Below are positions 16,103-25,132 of a stretch of DNA of 64,000 nucleotides, one piece after another. Source of the DNA: F23-B02 sp963633225 (lineage in GTDB: Bacteria > Bacillota > Clostridia > Oscillospirales > Oscillospiraceae); assembly GCA_963633225.1 (NCBI GenBank), contig CAVGXR010000061.1:30164-94163 (forward strand), in the 5' to 3' direction. Numbering within the stretch: the stretch's first letter is position 1; each line of letters opens with the position of its first letter. A program made the translations under genes and the position numbers. The notes beneath the pieces are model-generated. The model worked only from the letters and a program-made list of their open reading frames with translations, was not told where the DNA came from and made no database searches.

Positions 16103-17320
16103 TCAGACGTTTTTTGCGCCCCACTGCTCGAGCAGAGCCTTTGCTTCCTCGTGGCTTTTGCCCCAGCTTTCGAGTATCTCATAGCTGTTCTCGCCGATGC
16201 GCGGGGCAAGCTGCGGCTTGCGGTCCTCCTCGCTGACATCGGAGAAATCGGCGAAATATGCGCAATGCTTGTTGGAGGCCACATCGCTGCCCTCCCATTC
16301 GGGGTACATTGGAAAGTTTACCCACCAGCCGAGACGGTTATACTCCTCGTCGTCCCATGCTTCCTCGGGCGTGAGCACCGGGCAGCAGGGCACACCGGCG
16401 GCATCGAGCTTATCGTATGCGTCTCTGGAGTCGTCGAAGCTGTTTATCCAATCGGTGATGATCTGCTCGACGAGGCTATGGTTCTTGCAGCGATCAGGCA
16501 TTGTCACAAAGCGCGGATCGTCCTTATACTCGGGGTGCTCCATGCAGTCGCACAGCGCGTTCCATGTTGCCGGCGACACAGCGCCGATGACCATGGACAT
16601 GGTCTTGCCGGTGTAGATACCGTAGGGGCAGAGGTTTGCGTTGTGGTTGCCGCTGCGGGACTGGATATGACCCTTGTGGTTGTGGATCTGAAGTGTGCTG
16701 GAGTTAATGTGCAGGACATTGCGCACGAGAGAGAAATCGACAAACTGGCCGCGTCCCGTCCTGAGCTTGTGGATGTACGCCAGAAGCGTGGAGGCGAACA
16801 TTCCCTCTGCTCCGCTGGTGTCGCCGATAACGGAGCCTATGCGCGTCGGAGCGCCGCCGGCCTCGCCGGTCTGTGCGTTTATTCCGCTCATTGCAACTGC
16901 GCAGATATCATACGAGGGCTTGCTGCTGTACTTGGACGGCTTGCAGCCGAAGGGGGTCAGGGAGGCGTAGATTATTCCCGGGTTCTGCTTGCGCATATCC
17001 TCATAGCCCAGACCGAACTTTTCCATGAAGCCCGGCTTATTTGAAACAAGCACGATATCGAAGTTTTTGATCTGCTCAAGAATGAGCTTCTGTGCATCGG
17101 GGTCACTGAGCTTCATCTCTATCGACTTTTTGCCGCGGTCCTTGCCGCAGGCATATGTGGACATTCCGTTTGCAAAATATGCGAATCTGCGTCCGGCTTC
17201 ACCGCCGGGCACCTCGACCTTAATGACTTCCGCGCCGTAATCGGTGAAATACGAGCCGACTATCGGTCCGGCTGCATTGGTCGTGAAATCGAGCACTCTT
17301 ACGCCTTCAAGCATTTTCAT
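16103..17320 (-). CDS. CaiB/BaiF-type CoA-transferase, tandem paralogue A
   Basis: A 405-residue family III CoA-transferase. The catalytic Asp167 lies in RIGSVIGDTSGAEG, with the usual DYGAEVIKVEVPGG start and RTGRGQFVDFSLVRN. It is about two-thirds identical by eye along its whole length to the next gene (17408-18628), including the long shared block EEYNRLGWWVNFPMYPEWEG. This points to a tandem duplication followed by divergence. The ATG at 17320 follows AAAGGAGAT. It may use a different acid or CoA donor from its twin, or form a heterodimer with it; the sequence does not tell. Confidence 0.87.
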   Translation of the reverse strand: MKMLEGVRVLDFTTNAAGPIVGSYFTDYGAEVIKVEVPGGEAGRRFAYFANGMSTYACGKDRGKKSIEMKLSDPDAQKLILEQIKNFDIVLVSNKPGFMEKFGLGYEDMRKQNPGIIYASLTPFGCKPSKYSSKPSYDICAVAMSGINAQTGEAGGAPTRIGSVIGDTSGAEGMFASTLLAYIHKLRTGRGQFVDFSLVRNVLHINSSTLQIHNHKGHIQSRSGNHNANLCPYGIYTGKTMSMVIGAVSPATWNALCDCMEHPEYKDDPRFVTMPDRCKNHSLVEQIITDWINSFDDSRDAYDKLDAAGVPCCPVLTPEEAWDDEEYNRLGWWVNFPMYPEWEGSDVASNKHCAYFADFSDVSEEDRKPQLAPRIGENSYEILESWGKSHEEAKALLEQWGAKNV

Positions 17321-17356
17321 GGTGTTATCTCCTTTTTCAGAATTTAAGTTCAGGGC

Positions 17357-17377
17357 TCACCGGCCGGGGGCCGGTGA
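17357..17377. other. Perfect hairpin between paralogous CoA-transferase genes
   Basis: TCACCGGCC-GGG-GGCCGGTGA is a 9-base GC-rich stem in the 87-base gap, with no T run on either side. It is more likely an RNA stabilising or processing hairpin than a terminator. Confidence 0.5.
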
Positions 17378-17407
17378 AAGCCATGTCAAGTCTGAGCCTC
17401 GCGTCCG

Positions 17408-18628
17408 TCAGATATTGCTTGCGCCCCACTTTTCGAGCAGAGCCTTTGCCTCCTCCTCGGTCTTGCCCCAGGATTCGAGCACTTCGTAATTGTTCTCACC
17501 GACGCGGGTCCCTATGTTGGCCGGACGGTTCTCGGGATGCTCGTCGATGGTGGAGAAATCGGCAAAGTATGCGCAGTGCTTGTTGGAGATGATGTCGGTG
17601 CCCTCCCATTCGGGGTACATTGGGAAGTTGACCCACCAGCCGAGGCGGTTGTATTCCTCGTCCTCCCAGACTTCCTCTGCGGTCATAACGGGAGCGACGG
17701 CAACGCCGGCCTTTTCAAGCATTTCATATGCATCGCGTGTATTATCGAAGGTCATGAGCCAATCGGTGATGATCTGCTCGACCTTGAGATGGTTCTTCGA
17801 TCTCATGGGAAGGGTCGCAAAATCGGGATCGGTCTTGAGATCGGGGCGGTTCATGCAGTCGCACAGAGGATTCCATGTGCTCGGCGCAACGGCACCGATG
17901 ACAACGGACATGGTCTTGCCGGTGTAAATGCCGTAGGGAGACATGTTGGAGTTGTGGTTGCCGGAGCGGTACTGGATGTGACCCTTCTTGTTATGATACT
18001 GGAGGGTATCGTTGATGTGGACGAGGTTGCGCACGAGCGAGAAGTCAACGAACTGTCCCTCGCCGGTACGCTGCTTGTGGAACAGAGCGAGCATCAGAGC
18101 CGCGAAGAAGCCCTCTGCGCCGATCATGTCGCCGATGACCGAGCCGATGCGGGTAGGATTGCCGTCGCGCTCGCCGGTCTGTGCGTTCAGGCCGCTCATC
18201 GCAACTGCGCAGATATCATAGGAGGGCTTATTGCTGTACTTGTTGGGCTTGTAGCCGAAGGGAGTGAGTGCGCCGTAAACGATGCCGGGGTTTACCTTCT
18301 TTACGTCCTCGTAGCCGAGGCCGAACTTCTCAAGGAAGCCGGGCTTATTGGAGGAAATGAGCACGTCAAAGTCCTTGACGACATCGAGAAGGAGCTTCTG
18401 TGCATCGGGGTCGCTGAGCTTGATCTCGACAGATTTCTTGCCGCGGTCCTTGCCGCAGGCGTAGGTGGATATGCCGTTTACATAGAAAGCAAACTTTCTG
18501 CCGCCTTCGCCGCCGGGTACCTCGACCTTGACGACTTCCGCGCCATAGTCTGCAAAATAGGTGCCGGCCTTGGGGCCTGATGCGTTGGTTGTAAAGTCAA
18601 GGACTTTTATGCCTTCAAGCATTTTCAT
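17408..18628 (-). CDS. CaiB/BaiF-type CoA-transferase, tandem paralogue B
   Basis: A 406-residue family III CoA-transferase, the close tandem paralogue of 16103-17320. The catalytic Asp167 is in RIGSVIGDMIGAEG. The ATG at 18628 (MKMLEGIKVLDF) is chosen because GGAGAAA lies upstream and the twin starts identically; an in-frame start seven codons earlier only reads into the previous gene's end. It follows the fourth transferase gene by 24 bases. The duplicated pair keeps every recognisable active-site segment, so both are probably functional. Confidence 0.87.
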   Translation of the reverse strand: MKMLEGIKVLDFTTNASGPKAGTYFADYGAEVVKVEVPGGEGGRKFAFYVNGISTYACGKDRGKKSVEIKLSDPDAQKLLLDVVKDFDVLISSNKPGFLEKFGLGYEDVKKVNPGIVYGALTPFGYKPNKYSNKPSYDICAVAMSGLNAQTGERDGNPTRIGSVIGDMIGAEGFFAALMLALFHKQRTGEGQFVDFSLVRNLVHINDTLQYHNKKGHIQYRSGNHNSNMSPYGIYTGKTMSVVIGAVAPSTWNPLCDCMNRPDLKTDPDFATLPMRSKNHLKVEQIITDWLMTFDNTRDAYEMLEKAGVAVAPVMTAEEVWEDEEYNRLGWWVNFPMYPEWEGTDIISNKHCAYFADFSTIDEHPENRPANIGTRVGENNYEVLESWGKTEEEAKALLEKWGASNI

Positions 18629-18652
18629 AGGTTTTTCTCCTTTAATCATTAT

Positions 18653-19834
18653 TTATATAACGCCGTTTTTCTCAAGCTCGGCTATCTGCTCATCGCTGTA
18701 GCCGATCGCTCTGAGGTATTCCGCGTTATGCTCGCCCTTTCTGGGCGGGAAGAGCTCCTTGCGTGCCGGTGTCTCTGACAGCTTCACCGCCGAGCCTATC
18801 ATTTTAACGCTGCCGTAACAGCCTGCGGGGTCGGTCATCTCATAAACCATGTCGCGTGCGAGCACCTGCGGGTCGGAAAAGACCTCTTCGAGGTTCTTGA
18901 CCGGTGCCCAGCAGCAGTCGATCCCCGTGAGCTTTTCGATCCACTCGGCCTGAGTTTTGGACTTGAACATGCTGCGAAGATACGCAAACATCTCGTCCTG
19001 CTTTGTCAGATCGCGCTGATAAAGCTTGAATTCCTCCTTGCCGATCGCATCGCAGAAATTTGCCCACAGGTGCGGCTCTATCGCGCCGATGCTGATGTAT
19101 CTGCCGTCCGCAGTTTCATAGACCTCATAGCAGGCGTTCTGCCCGTTGAGGATATTCTCGGCCGCCTTGGGCGAAACGCCCTTGACGAAATAATCGTTTG
19201 CAAGAACAGGCAGCCATGACACAGCGCCGTCGAGCATGGAGGTATCGACATACTGGCCAACACCGCTGCTCTTAACGCCCATGAGCGCTATGAGTATGCC
19301 GATCGCGGCATACAGCGCTCCGCCGCCGATATCGGCGATCTGAACGCCCGGTATGGTGGGAGTCTGTCCTTTGCGGGCGGTAAGGCCGAGGATGCCCGCG
19401 TAGCTTATATAGTTGAGATCGTGACCCGCTGTGAGGCGGTACGGGCCGGTCTGGCCGTAGCCGGACAGAGAGCAGTAAACGATCCTCGGGTTTATCGCCT
19501 TTATCGTTTCATAGTCAACGCCCAGCTTTTTTACAACGCCGGGGCGGTACTGCTCCAGAACGACATCCGCGTCCTTTGCGAGCTTATAGAATATTTCCTT
19601 ACCCTCATCGCTTTTGAGGTTGAGGGTGATGCTTTTTTTATTGCGGTTGACCTGAAAGAAGGCTCCGCCCGTGTCGCCGATCTTGGGAACGCCGCCTCGA
19701 AAGAGGTCGCCGCCCTTGACGGATTCGACTTTTATGACCTCCGCGCCGAAATCGGCGAGGATCATGGAGCAGAACGGACCCGGGAGCATCGTGCTCAGGT
19801 CAAGTATTTTTATGCCTTCAAGCGGTAGAGCCAT
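18653..19834 (-). CDS. CaiB/BaiF-type CoA-transferase, distinct lineage
   Basis: A 393-residue member of the CoA-transferase/alpha-methylacyl-CoA racemase superfamily. It shows LDLSTMLPGPFCSMILADFG, the GYGQTGP loop, RPGVVKKLGVDYE, the catalytic Asp168 in PGVQIADIGGGALYA and a C-terminal FPPRKGEHNAEYL. These are closest to generic racemase/BaiF-like members and clearly unlike its three neighbours. Racemases of this fold use an Asp/His pair, so a racemase role is not excluded. AAGGAGGT precedes the ATG. It is 34 bases downstream of the acyl-CoA dehydrogenase gene. Confidence 0.85.
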   Translation of the reverse strand: MALPLEGIKILDLSTMLPGPFCSMILADFGAEVIKVESVKGGDLFRGGVPKIGDTGGAFFQVNRNKKSITLNLKSDEGKEIFYKLAKDADVVLEQYRPGVVKKLGVDYETIKAINPRIVYCSLSGYGQTGPYRLTAGHDLNYISYAGILGLTARKGQTPTIPGVQIADIGGGALYAAIGILIALMGVKSSGVGQYVDTSMLDGAVSWLPVLANDYFVKGVSPKAAENILNGQNACYEVYETADGRYISIGAIEPHLWANFCDAIGKEEFKLYQRDLTKQDEMFAYLRSMFKSKTQAEWIEKLTGIDCCWAPVKNLEEVFSDPQVLARDMVYEMTDPAGCYGSVKMIGSAVKLSETPARKELFPPRKGEHNAEYLRAIGYSDEQIAELEKNGVI

Positions 19835-19868
19835 CAGAGCACCTCCTTGCTCGTATTAAGTCTGCTGC

Positions 19869-21044
19869 TCACTTTTTCTTGCCGAGGCCGATCGCCTTTG
19901 CGATGATGCCGAGCTGTACCTCGGAGGTACCGGCCATCAGGCGGTAGTGGCGGGTATCGACGAACTGACGTGCGATGGCGTTCTCGCGCAGGATGCCGGG
20001 GCCGCCCCAGATCTGAACGCCGAGGTCGGAGATCTTGTATGCCAGCTCGCTGGTAGCATACTTTGCGATGGACACCTGAGTGTTGACGCTCTCGCCTGCC
20101 ATGAACAGCAGCGTCAGGTGCTCGACATAGCTTCTTGCCTGATCGAGCTCGGCGGCTGCCTTTGCTATCTCAAACTGCCAGTGCTGGTACGAGCCCAGAG
20201 GCTTGCCGGCTACAAGGCGCTCGTTTGCGCGCTGCACGCACAGCTCAAAGGCGTACTCGGCCATGCCGAGGGTGCCCCACGAGCCCATAAGGCGCTCTTT
20301 TTCAAGATGCTGCATGAGGTAGTAGAAGCCGCGGTTTTCCTCGCCGAGCAGATTCTCCTCGGGAACGACGACATCGCGGAAGATATACTCGGAGGTATCC
20401 TGCGAGTTAAGACCTATCTTGTTGAGCAGTCTGCGCTCGAAGCCCGGTGCGTCGGTGGGGATAATGAGAAGGCTGATGCCCTTGTGGGGCTTTTCGGCAT
20501 TGGGATTTGTGACGACCGCAACAATGGCGTAATCGGCGACCATGCCGTTGGAGATATAGATCTTGCCGCCGTTTACGATATAATTGCCCTTACCGTCCTT
20601 GACGGCGCTGGTCTCGATATGAGCAAGGTCCGAGCCGTGGTCGGCCTCGGTCATGCAGATGCAGATGCAGGTATCGCCGGAGGCAACGCCCGGGAGATAC
20701 TTTTCCTTCTGCGCCTCGGTGCCGTGGGCGTAGATATAGGGTGCGACGGTGTCACTGCTCAGGCGGGTCAGAACACCGTTGAGGCCGCGCTTGTTGAGCT
20801 CCTCGCCGTACACGATGGAATAGAGCATATCGAGCTCTCTGCCGCCGTATTTCTTGTCCAGCCACAGGCAGCCGTAGCCTGCGTTGCCGAACTTCTTGAA
20901 GGTCTCCTTTCCGACGGAGTGGTTCTTCTCCATGTCCATGTAATACGGCGCTATCTCCCTGTCAAGAAATTCGCCGAACTCCTTGCGGAATGCCTCGTGC
21001 TCCTCGGTGAAGGGCAGAAGGGACTTTTTAGGTAGGCTTTGCAT
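19869..21044 (-). CDS. Acyl-CoA dehydrogenase family flavoprotein
   Basis: A FAD enzyme that introduces or, in anaerobes, reduces an alpha,beta double bond of a CoA ester. It has 391 residues with the FAD/substrate motifs CICMTEADHGSD and VNGGKIYISNG. The C-terminal motif is YRLMAGTSEVQ, so the usual catalytic Glu of the YEGTSE position is Ala. A Glu is instead found at residue 250 (LEKERLMGS), the position used by isovaleryl-CoA dehydrogenase. The ATG at 21044 follows AAAGGAGAG and starts MQSLPKKSLLPF. No electron-transfer flavoprotein genes are in the window, so its electron partner lies elsewhere. Confidence 0.9.
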   Translation of the reverse strand: MQSLPKKSLLPFTEEHEAFRKEFGEFLDREIAPYYMDMEKNHSVGKETFKKFGNAGYGCLWLDKKYGGRELDMLYSIVYGEELNKRGLNGVLTRLSSDTVAPYIYAHGTEAQKEKYLPGVASGDTCICICMTEADHGSDLAHIETSAVKDGKGNYIVNGGKIYISNGMVADYAIVAVVTNPNAEKPHKGISLLIIPTDAPGFERRLLNKIGLNSQDTSEYIFRDVVVPEENLLGEENRGFYYLMQHLEKERLMGSWGTLGMAEYAFELCVQRANERLVAGKPLGSYQHWQFEIAKAAAELDQARSYVEHLTLLFMAGESVNTQVSIAKYATSELAYKISDLGVQIWGGPGILRENAIARQFVDTRHYRLMAGTSEVQLGIIAKAIGLGKKK

Positions 21045-21075
21045 TTTTTGCTCTCCTTTCAGATTCTTTATATTT

Positions 21076-21843
21076 TTATTTGTTTCTTTTTTCTCTGTTG
21101 AATGCCTTAACGAGCTGCTGATTGCGGTTTTCGATCTTGATGGCAGCATCGAGGCTGTTTACCGACTCCATCATATTGAGCAGCTGCTTGCTGTATTGCA
21201 GCGCCTCCTTTGAGTAGCCGGCAAGCAATCTTGCCTTTTCCATCGCGGCCTTGTCAAGCTCCGAGAGCGGATAGCAGCCGGATGCGTAGCCGAGGCTCAT
21301 TGCTTCCTGCGCGAGCATATATCTGCCTGTTAGCAGTATATCCCTCGCAGCGCTGTCTCCTATCAGGCGCGGCAGCATATACGCACAGCCGAGGTCTCCG
21401 CAGCTCATGCTCATTTTGAGCAGCGGGCAGGAAAACCTGACATCGAAGGAAATAAGGCGGATATCGGAGGCCATGGTGAGAAAGAAGCCTCCGCCGACAG
21501 CGTAGCCGTGCGCAGCGGTAATAACGATCTGCTTTGCCTCGTGTACTAAAACGATGAGCTCCCTGAGCTCCTCCTGAAAGGCATATGACTTCTCGACGCT
21601 GTCGCGGTCGCCTTCGTTCGGGAACAGGCTCGTGAAGTCCGCTCCCGTGCAGAAGGCTCTCTCGCCCTCGCCGCGGATGATGAGCACCTTTGTCTCATCA
21701 TCCGCTTTGAGAAGCCTGAAGAAGTGCAGCATATCGTTGAATACCTCGCGTGACCACGAGTTGAGCTTTTCGGGCCGGATAAAGCTCATTACCGCTATGC
21801 CCGGCTCGGGAAGCTCCACCCGAATATGCTCATAATCGTACAT
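21076..21843 (-). CDS. Enoyl-CoA hydratase/isomerase (crotonase) family protein with altered active site
   Basis: A 255-residue crotonase-fold protein. The CoA-ester oxyanion-hole segments are recognisable (RAFCTGADFTSL and AHGYAVGGGFFL). Both hydratase glutamates are replaced: the first falls at Phe121 (GGGFFL instead of GGGCEL) and the second at Leu141 (CPLL instead of CPE). Asp150 in CGDLGCAYMLPRLIG aligns with the aspartate used by PaaG/enoyl-CoA-isomerase-like members. It is thus more likely an isomerase, hydrolase or lyase than a hydratase. It begins 7 bases after the permease stop, indicating coupling. Confidence 0.85.
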   Translation of the reverse strand: MYDYEHIRVELPEPGIAVMSFIRPEKLNSWSREVFNDMLHFFRLLKADDETKVLIIRGEGERAFCTGADFTSLFPNEGDRDSVEKSYAFQEELRELIVLVHEAKQIVITAAHGYAVGGGFFLTMASDIRLISFDVRFSCPLLKMSMSCGDLGCAYMLPRLIGDSAARDILLTGRYMLAQEAMSLGYASGCYPLSELDKAAMEKARLLAGYSKEALQYSKQLLNMMESVNSLDAAIKIENRNQQLVKAFNREKRNK

Positions 21844-21850
21844 ACTCTGA

Positions 21851-23245
21851 TCACAGGAGGCCGAGTGCCATCCAGAGAGGTACGCTGCAGGTCATTGCGA
21901 TGAGGTTGATTATGCAGTATGCATACGAGCCCTTGGATGCGGTCGCAAAGTCGAGGGATGGATCGCACATCTTGATAAGGCCTGCGGATGCGGGGTTCTG
22001 GTAAGCGACGTTCCAGCAGGTGCCGGATACCCATGAGGTGAATACAAGGACGAAGATATTGATGCCGTGCGCCTCAAGCAAAGAGCCGAAGATAGCTATC
22101 ATGACTGCCATGCAGCACGACTGGGATACGATGACAAAGCGCAGCAGATAGGTGATGATGCACAGGCAGGGAATGAAGATCCAGGGACTGCTCATGATGG
22201 GAGCGAGGATGGGGCCGAGGATACCGGCCAGCCATGTGCTGACACCGAGGGATGCCATGAGACCCGCAACGGAGAGAACGCCGCCGACGAAGATCGTGAT
22301 AGTCCACATGCCCTTTGCGCCGACCTCGGGAGGAGTGATCAGGCCGCAGGCAATGAAGGCAACGTCCGCAAGGATGGCGACCATACCGGCATCGATCTTG
22401 TGGGTGGACTGGGTGAGCCAGAGTATCAGGGCTGCCAGAACGATGATGATACCCTGCTTCTCCTTGGTGCTGAGCTTGCCGAGAGCCTTGTAGGACTCCT
22501 TGATAAATTCAACGTTTGCGGCCTTCTGGGTGTCGGTGGGCTTGCAGAAAACAAGGCAGAACACATAGACGAGAACTATGCAGACCACATACCATACGCA
22601 GGCGCGGATGAACCACTGTCCCCATGAAACGCTTTCGCCGACGAAGCCGAGCATAAGCGCAACGTAGACCGAGCCGGATACGAAGGCCATGCCGAGCTGG
22701 TTGGTGCCCATGAAGTTTGCAAACCACAGGCCGAGGGACTGCTTGGAGTTGCGCTCTGCGCCGGAGGCCTCACATACCTGATTGACAAAGGGAGCCATCA
22801 TGGAGGTCTTTGCGGTGGACGACGGGATGATGGGGCTCATGATAACGCCGGAAAGGAGCATTGCAGTGACCTGCCCTGCGTAGGTTCCCGGGAAGCGAGT
22901 CAGCACCCACAGAGCAAGGCGCTTCATGAAGCCGCTGTTGTTGATGCCTATCGACATGATGAACACGCCGATGCACAGCCATACGGTGCTGGATGCAAAG
23001 TTGGAGGTCACTTCCGCGACGGTCGCAACCTTAAGCGCAACGAGCACGGCCATCGTGCACAATACTGCCGCCCAGTCGGGAACGGCGCGGGAAATGATAA
23101 GTACGAGCATGAATACGAAGCAGCCGAGATACTGCCACGCCGCACGGCTCATCGCCTCTGTCTCTGCGGGGAGATATGCTATGAGCACAAGTGCCGCTAT
23201 TGCGAGCACAAATCCAAGAAGCGTTCTTTTTGTGTTCTTTGACAT
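21851..23245 (-). CDS. DASS/SLC13-type anion permease
   Basis: A 464-residue polytopic membrane protein with about twelve hydrophobic segments. The first half carries the S-x-x-x-P-S-S-T-A-K-T motif (SPIIPSSTAKTSMMAPF) and the second half a related WNVAYQNPASAGL loop, consistent with divalent anion:Na+ symporters and citrate-type carriers of this superfamily. It implies that the operon's substrate is a carboxylate. There is no BCCT-type carnitine carrier. AAAGGAG precedes the ATG at 23245, 54 bases after the CoA-ligase gene. Confidence 0.85.
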   Translation of the reverse strand: MSKNTKRTLLGFVLAIAALVLIAYLPAETEAMSRAAWQYLGCFVFMLVLIISRAVPDWAAVLCTMAVLVALKVATVAEVTSNFASSTVWLCIGVFIMSIGINNSGFMKRLALWVLTRFPGTYAGQVTAMLLSGVIMSPIIPSSTAKTSMMAPFVNQVCEASGAERNSKQSLGLWFANFMGTNQLGMAFVSGSVYVALMLGFVGESVSWGQWFIRACVWYVVCIVLVYVFCLVFCKPTDTQKAANVEFIKESYKALGKLSTKEKQGIIIVLAALILWLTQSTHKIDAGMVAILADVAFIACGLITPPEVGAKGMWTITIFVGGVLSVAGLMASLGVSTWLAGILGPILAPIMSSPWIFIPCLCIITYLLRFVIVSQSCCMAVMIAIFGSLLEAHGINIFVLVFTSWVSGTCWNVAYQNPASAGLIKMCDPSLDFATASKGSYAYCIINLIAMTCSVPLWMALGLL

Positions 23246-23299
23246 TTTGATCTTCTCCTTTGTTTATTTATTAATTAACATTCACAGCTTAATAAATAC

Positions 23300-24973
23300 T
23301 TAGTTTTTCTGTCCGTCGAACGCATGTTCAAGATACATTCTCTTGACTGTTTTTCTGTCGGGCTTTCTGTTTTTGGTCTTTGGGAGCATATCCATGACGT
23401 AATATTCCTTCGGTACCTTGAAGCGCGAGAGCTTTTCGCGGCACACCCTCTCTACCTCATTCAGATCGACCGTTTTGCCGGTGACCGGCTGGACAAATAT
23501 CGCCGGTACCTCGCCGCGGCGCTCGTCAGGCACGCCGATGGCTATTGCATCCGCAACGTTCTCCGCCGTTATTGCAACGGCCTCAAGCTCGCTGGGAAAG
23601 ACATTGAATCCGCCCGTTATGATCAGGTCCTTCTTCCTGTCGCAGATTATCAGGAAGCCCTCCTCGTCTATGCGGCCGATATCGCCGGTGTAGAGCCAGC
23701 CATTACGCAGCATTTTTGCCGTTTCCTCGGGATTGTTCCAGTACTCATGCATGACGCACTCGCCGCGGCAGATTATCTCGCCTGTCTGCCCGTCCTCTAC
23801 GACCTCCGTGCCGGTCTCCTGATCGACGATGAGGTATTCGATGTTGGGGTTTACAACGCCGACAGTGCCGACCTTGCGGTGGTCATGCCCGTTTATGGTT
23901 ATGGTGTTGACCGTTTCGGTCATGCCGTAGCCCTCGGTGATGACGGCTCCCGTGAGCTCCTCGACGCGCTTTATAACATCGACAGGCAGCGGCGCAGAGC
24001 CGCAGGTTATGACCTTGAGCGAGCTGATGTCATACTTCTGATACTCCTCGTGCGAAGCGATCAGCTTCATCCACAGAGGAACGGAGGGCCAGACCGTCGG
24101 ACGGTATTCTTCAATGACCCTGAGTATCTCGTCAAGGCACTCGGCAAAGAATATCGTGCCGCCCATGGTCAGGTTCACAACGATGCCCTGACCGAAGCCG
24201 AAGGCATGGGACATTCCCAGTGCAATGATGACCATGTAGTTTTCATAGTCGTTATCGTTGAGGAAGGGCCGGAAATACTGGACCTGCGCCATTGCCTTTG
24301 CGACAAATGCGTGATTTGTCTGGCAGCAGCCCTTTAAAACGCCGGTGGTGCCGCCGGTGTACTGCAATATTGCAATATCCTCGGGCGCTATCCTGATGTC
24401 CGGCTCGGATGCGTCGTCGGAGATGATGCTGTCCCATGCCTCGAGCCCGTCCCAGCGGTTTTCCTTTTCCAGCGCGGGACAGAACACCATGTGCCCGACC
24501 CCTGCCCTGTCATCCTTCAGCGCCTGAACGACCGCATCTGCGCCGTCCGAGTCGGTAATGACCATCTTCGGTGTGCAGTCCTTTATTCTGCGTATGACCT
24601 CATCGGCGGTGGAACGGGGATTGGTATTTACCATTATGATGCCGGTTTTGAAACAGGCATGTGCCAGTGCAACGAACTCAAAGCCGTTGGAAACATAGGT
24701 TATGACCCTGTCGCCCTTCTCAAGTCCGCTTTTAAGAAAGCCGTTTGCAATCCTTGCTGCAAGCATGTTGCACTCGACATAGCTCATCTTCGCGCCATGG
24801 CTGATAACATAGGTTTTGTCGGGATGTTCGCTTACTCTTTCGAGGAACAGCTCCTTGCAGGAGACATCGGGGATCGGAAAATCGTAGACCACGCAGGGAT
24901 CCTTGATCCTGTCCCACTTTTTCCTGTATCTGACCAGTGCCTCCTCGAAGTTTTTGTTTTGCAGCTGATTCAT
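23300..24973 (-). CDS. AMP-forming acyl-CoA ligase
   Basis: Activates a carboxylic acid to its CoA thioester via an acyl-adenylate. It has 557 residues with the adenylate-forming motifs in order: phosphate loop LQYTGGTTGVLKG, GYGMTETV, YTGDIGRIDEEGF and the hinge DRKKDLIITGGFNVFPSELE. The C-terminal lysine motif is unusual (LPKTKNRKPDRKTVKR rather than PKTxxGKxxR), though lysines are present. Relatives include CaiC, BaiB, CarB and medium-chain ligases, and the acid cannot be named from sequence. It provides the priming CoA ester that the downstream CoA-transferases can then pass to fresh substrate. The ATG at 24973 follows GAGG. Confidence 0.9.
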   Translation of the reverse strand: MNQLQNKNFEEALVRYRKKWDRIKDPCVVYDFPIPDVSCKELFLERVSEHPDKTYVISHGAKMSYVECNMLAARIANGFLKSGLEKGDRVITYVSNGFEFVALAHACFKTGIIMVNTNPRSTADEVIRRIKDCTPKMVITDSDGADAVVQALKDDRAGVGHMVFCPALEKENRWDGLEAWDSIISDDASEPDIRIAPEDIAILQYTGGTTGVLKGCCQTNHAFVAKAMAQVQYFRPFLNDNDYENYMVIIALGMSHAFGFGQGIVVNLTMGGTIFFAECLDEILRVIEEYRPTVWPSVPLWMKLIASHEEYQKYDISSLKVITCGSAPLPVDVIKRVEELTGAVITEGYGMTETVNTITINGHDHRKVGTVGVVNPNIEYLIVDQETGTEVVEDGQTGEIICRGECVMHEYWNNPEETAKMLRNGWLYTGDIGRIDEEGFLIICDRKKDLIITGGFNVFPSELEAVAITAENVADAIAIGVPDERRGEVPAIFVQPVTGKTVDLNEVERVCREKLSRFKVPKEYYVMDMLPKTKNRKPDRKTVKRMYLEHAFDGQKN

Positions 24974-25086
24974 TCTGATTATCCTCTAAGCTTTTCAGGC
25001 TTTACGTTCTTTCCCTCCCCTGCCTCGCCGAACTGCCGAATTTCAATGAACCGGCAGCCCGGGAAGGAAGGGGGAAGGAGGACGCT

Positions 25087-25125
25087 TGAACCGTTTTTTG
25101 TGCGGCGCTGCGCCGCAGCGGTTCA
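25087..25125. other. Intra-operon nested hairpin
   Basis: The 159-base gap between the flavoenzyme and CoA-ligase genes holds TGAACCG...CGGTTCA enclosing the perfect inner stem TGCGGCG-CTG-CGCCGCA. On the transcribed strand it is followed by a short A run but no T run, so it looks like a processing or stability element rather than a terminator. Confidence 0.5.
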
Positions 25126-25132
25126 GGCTGAT

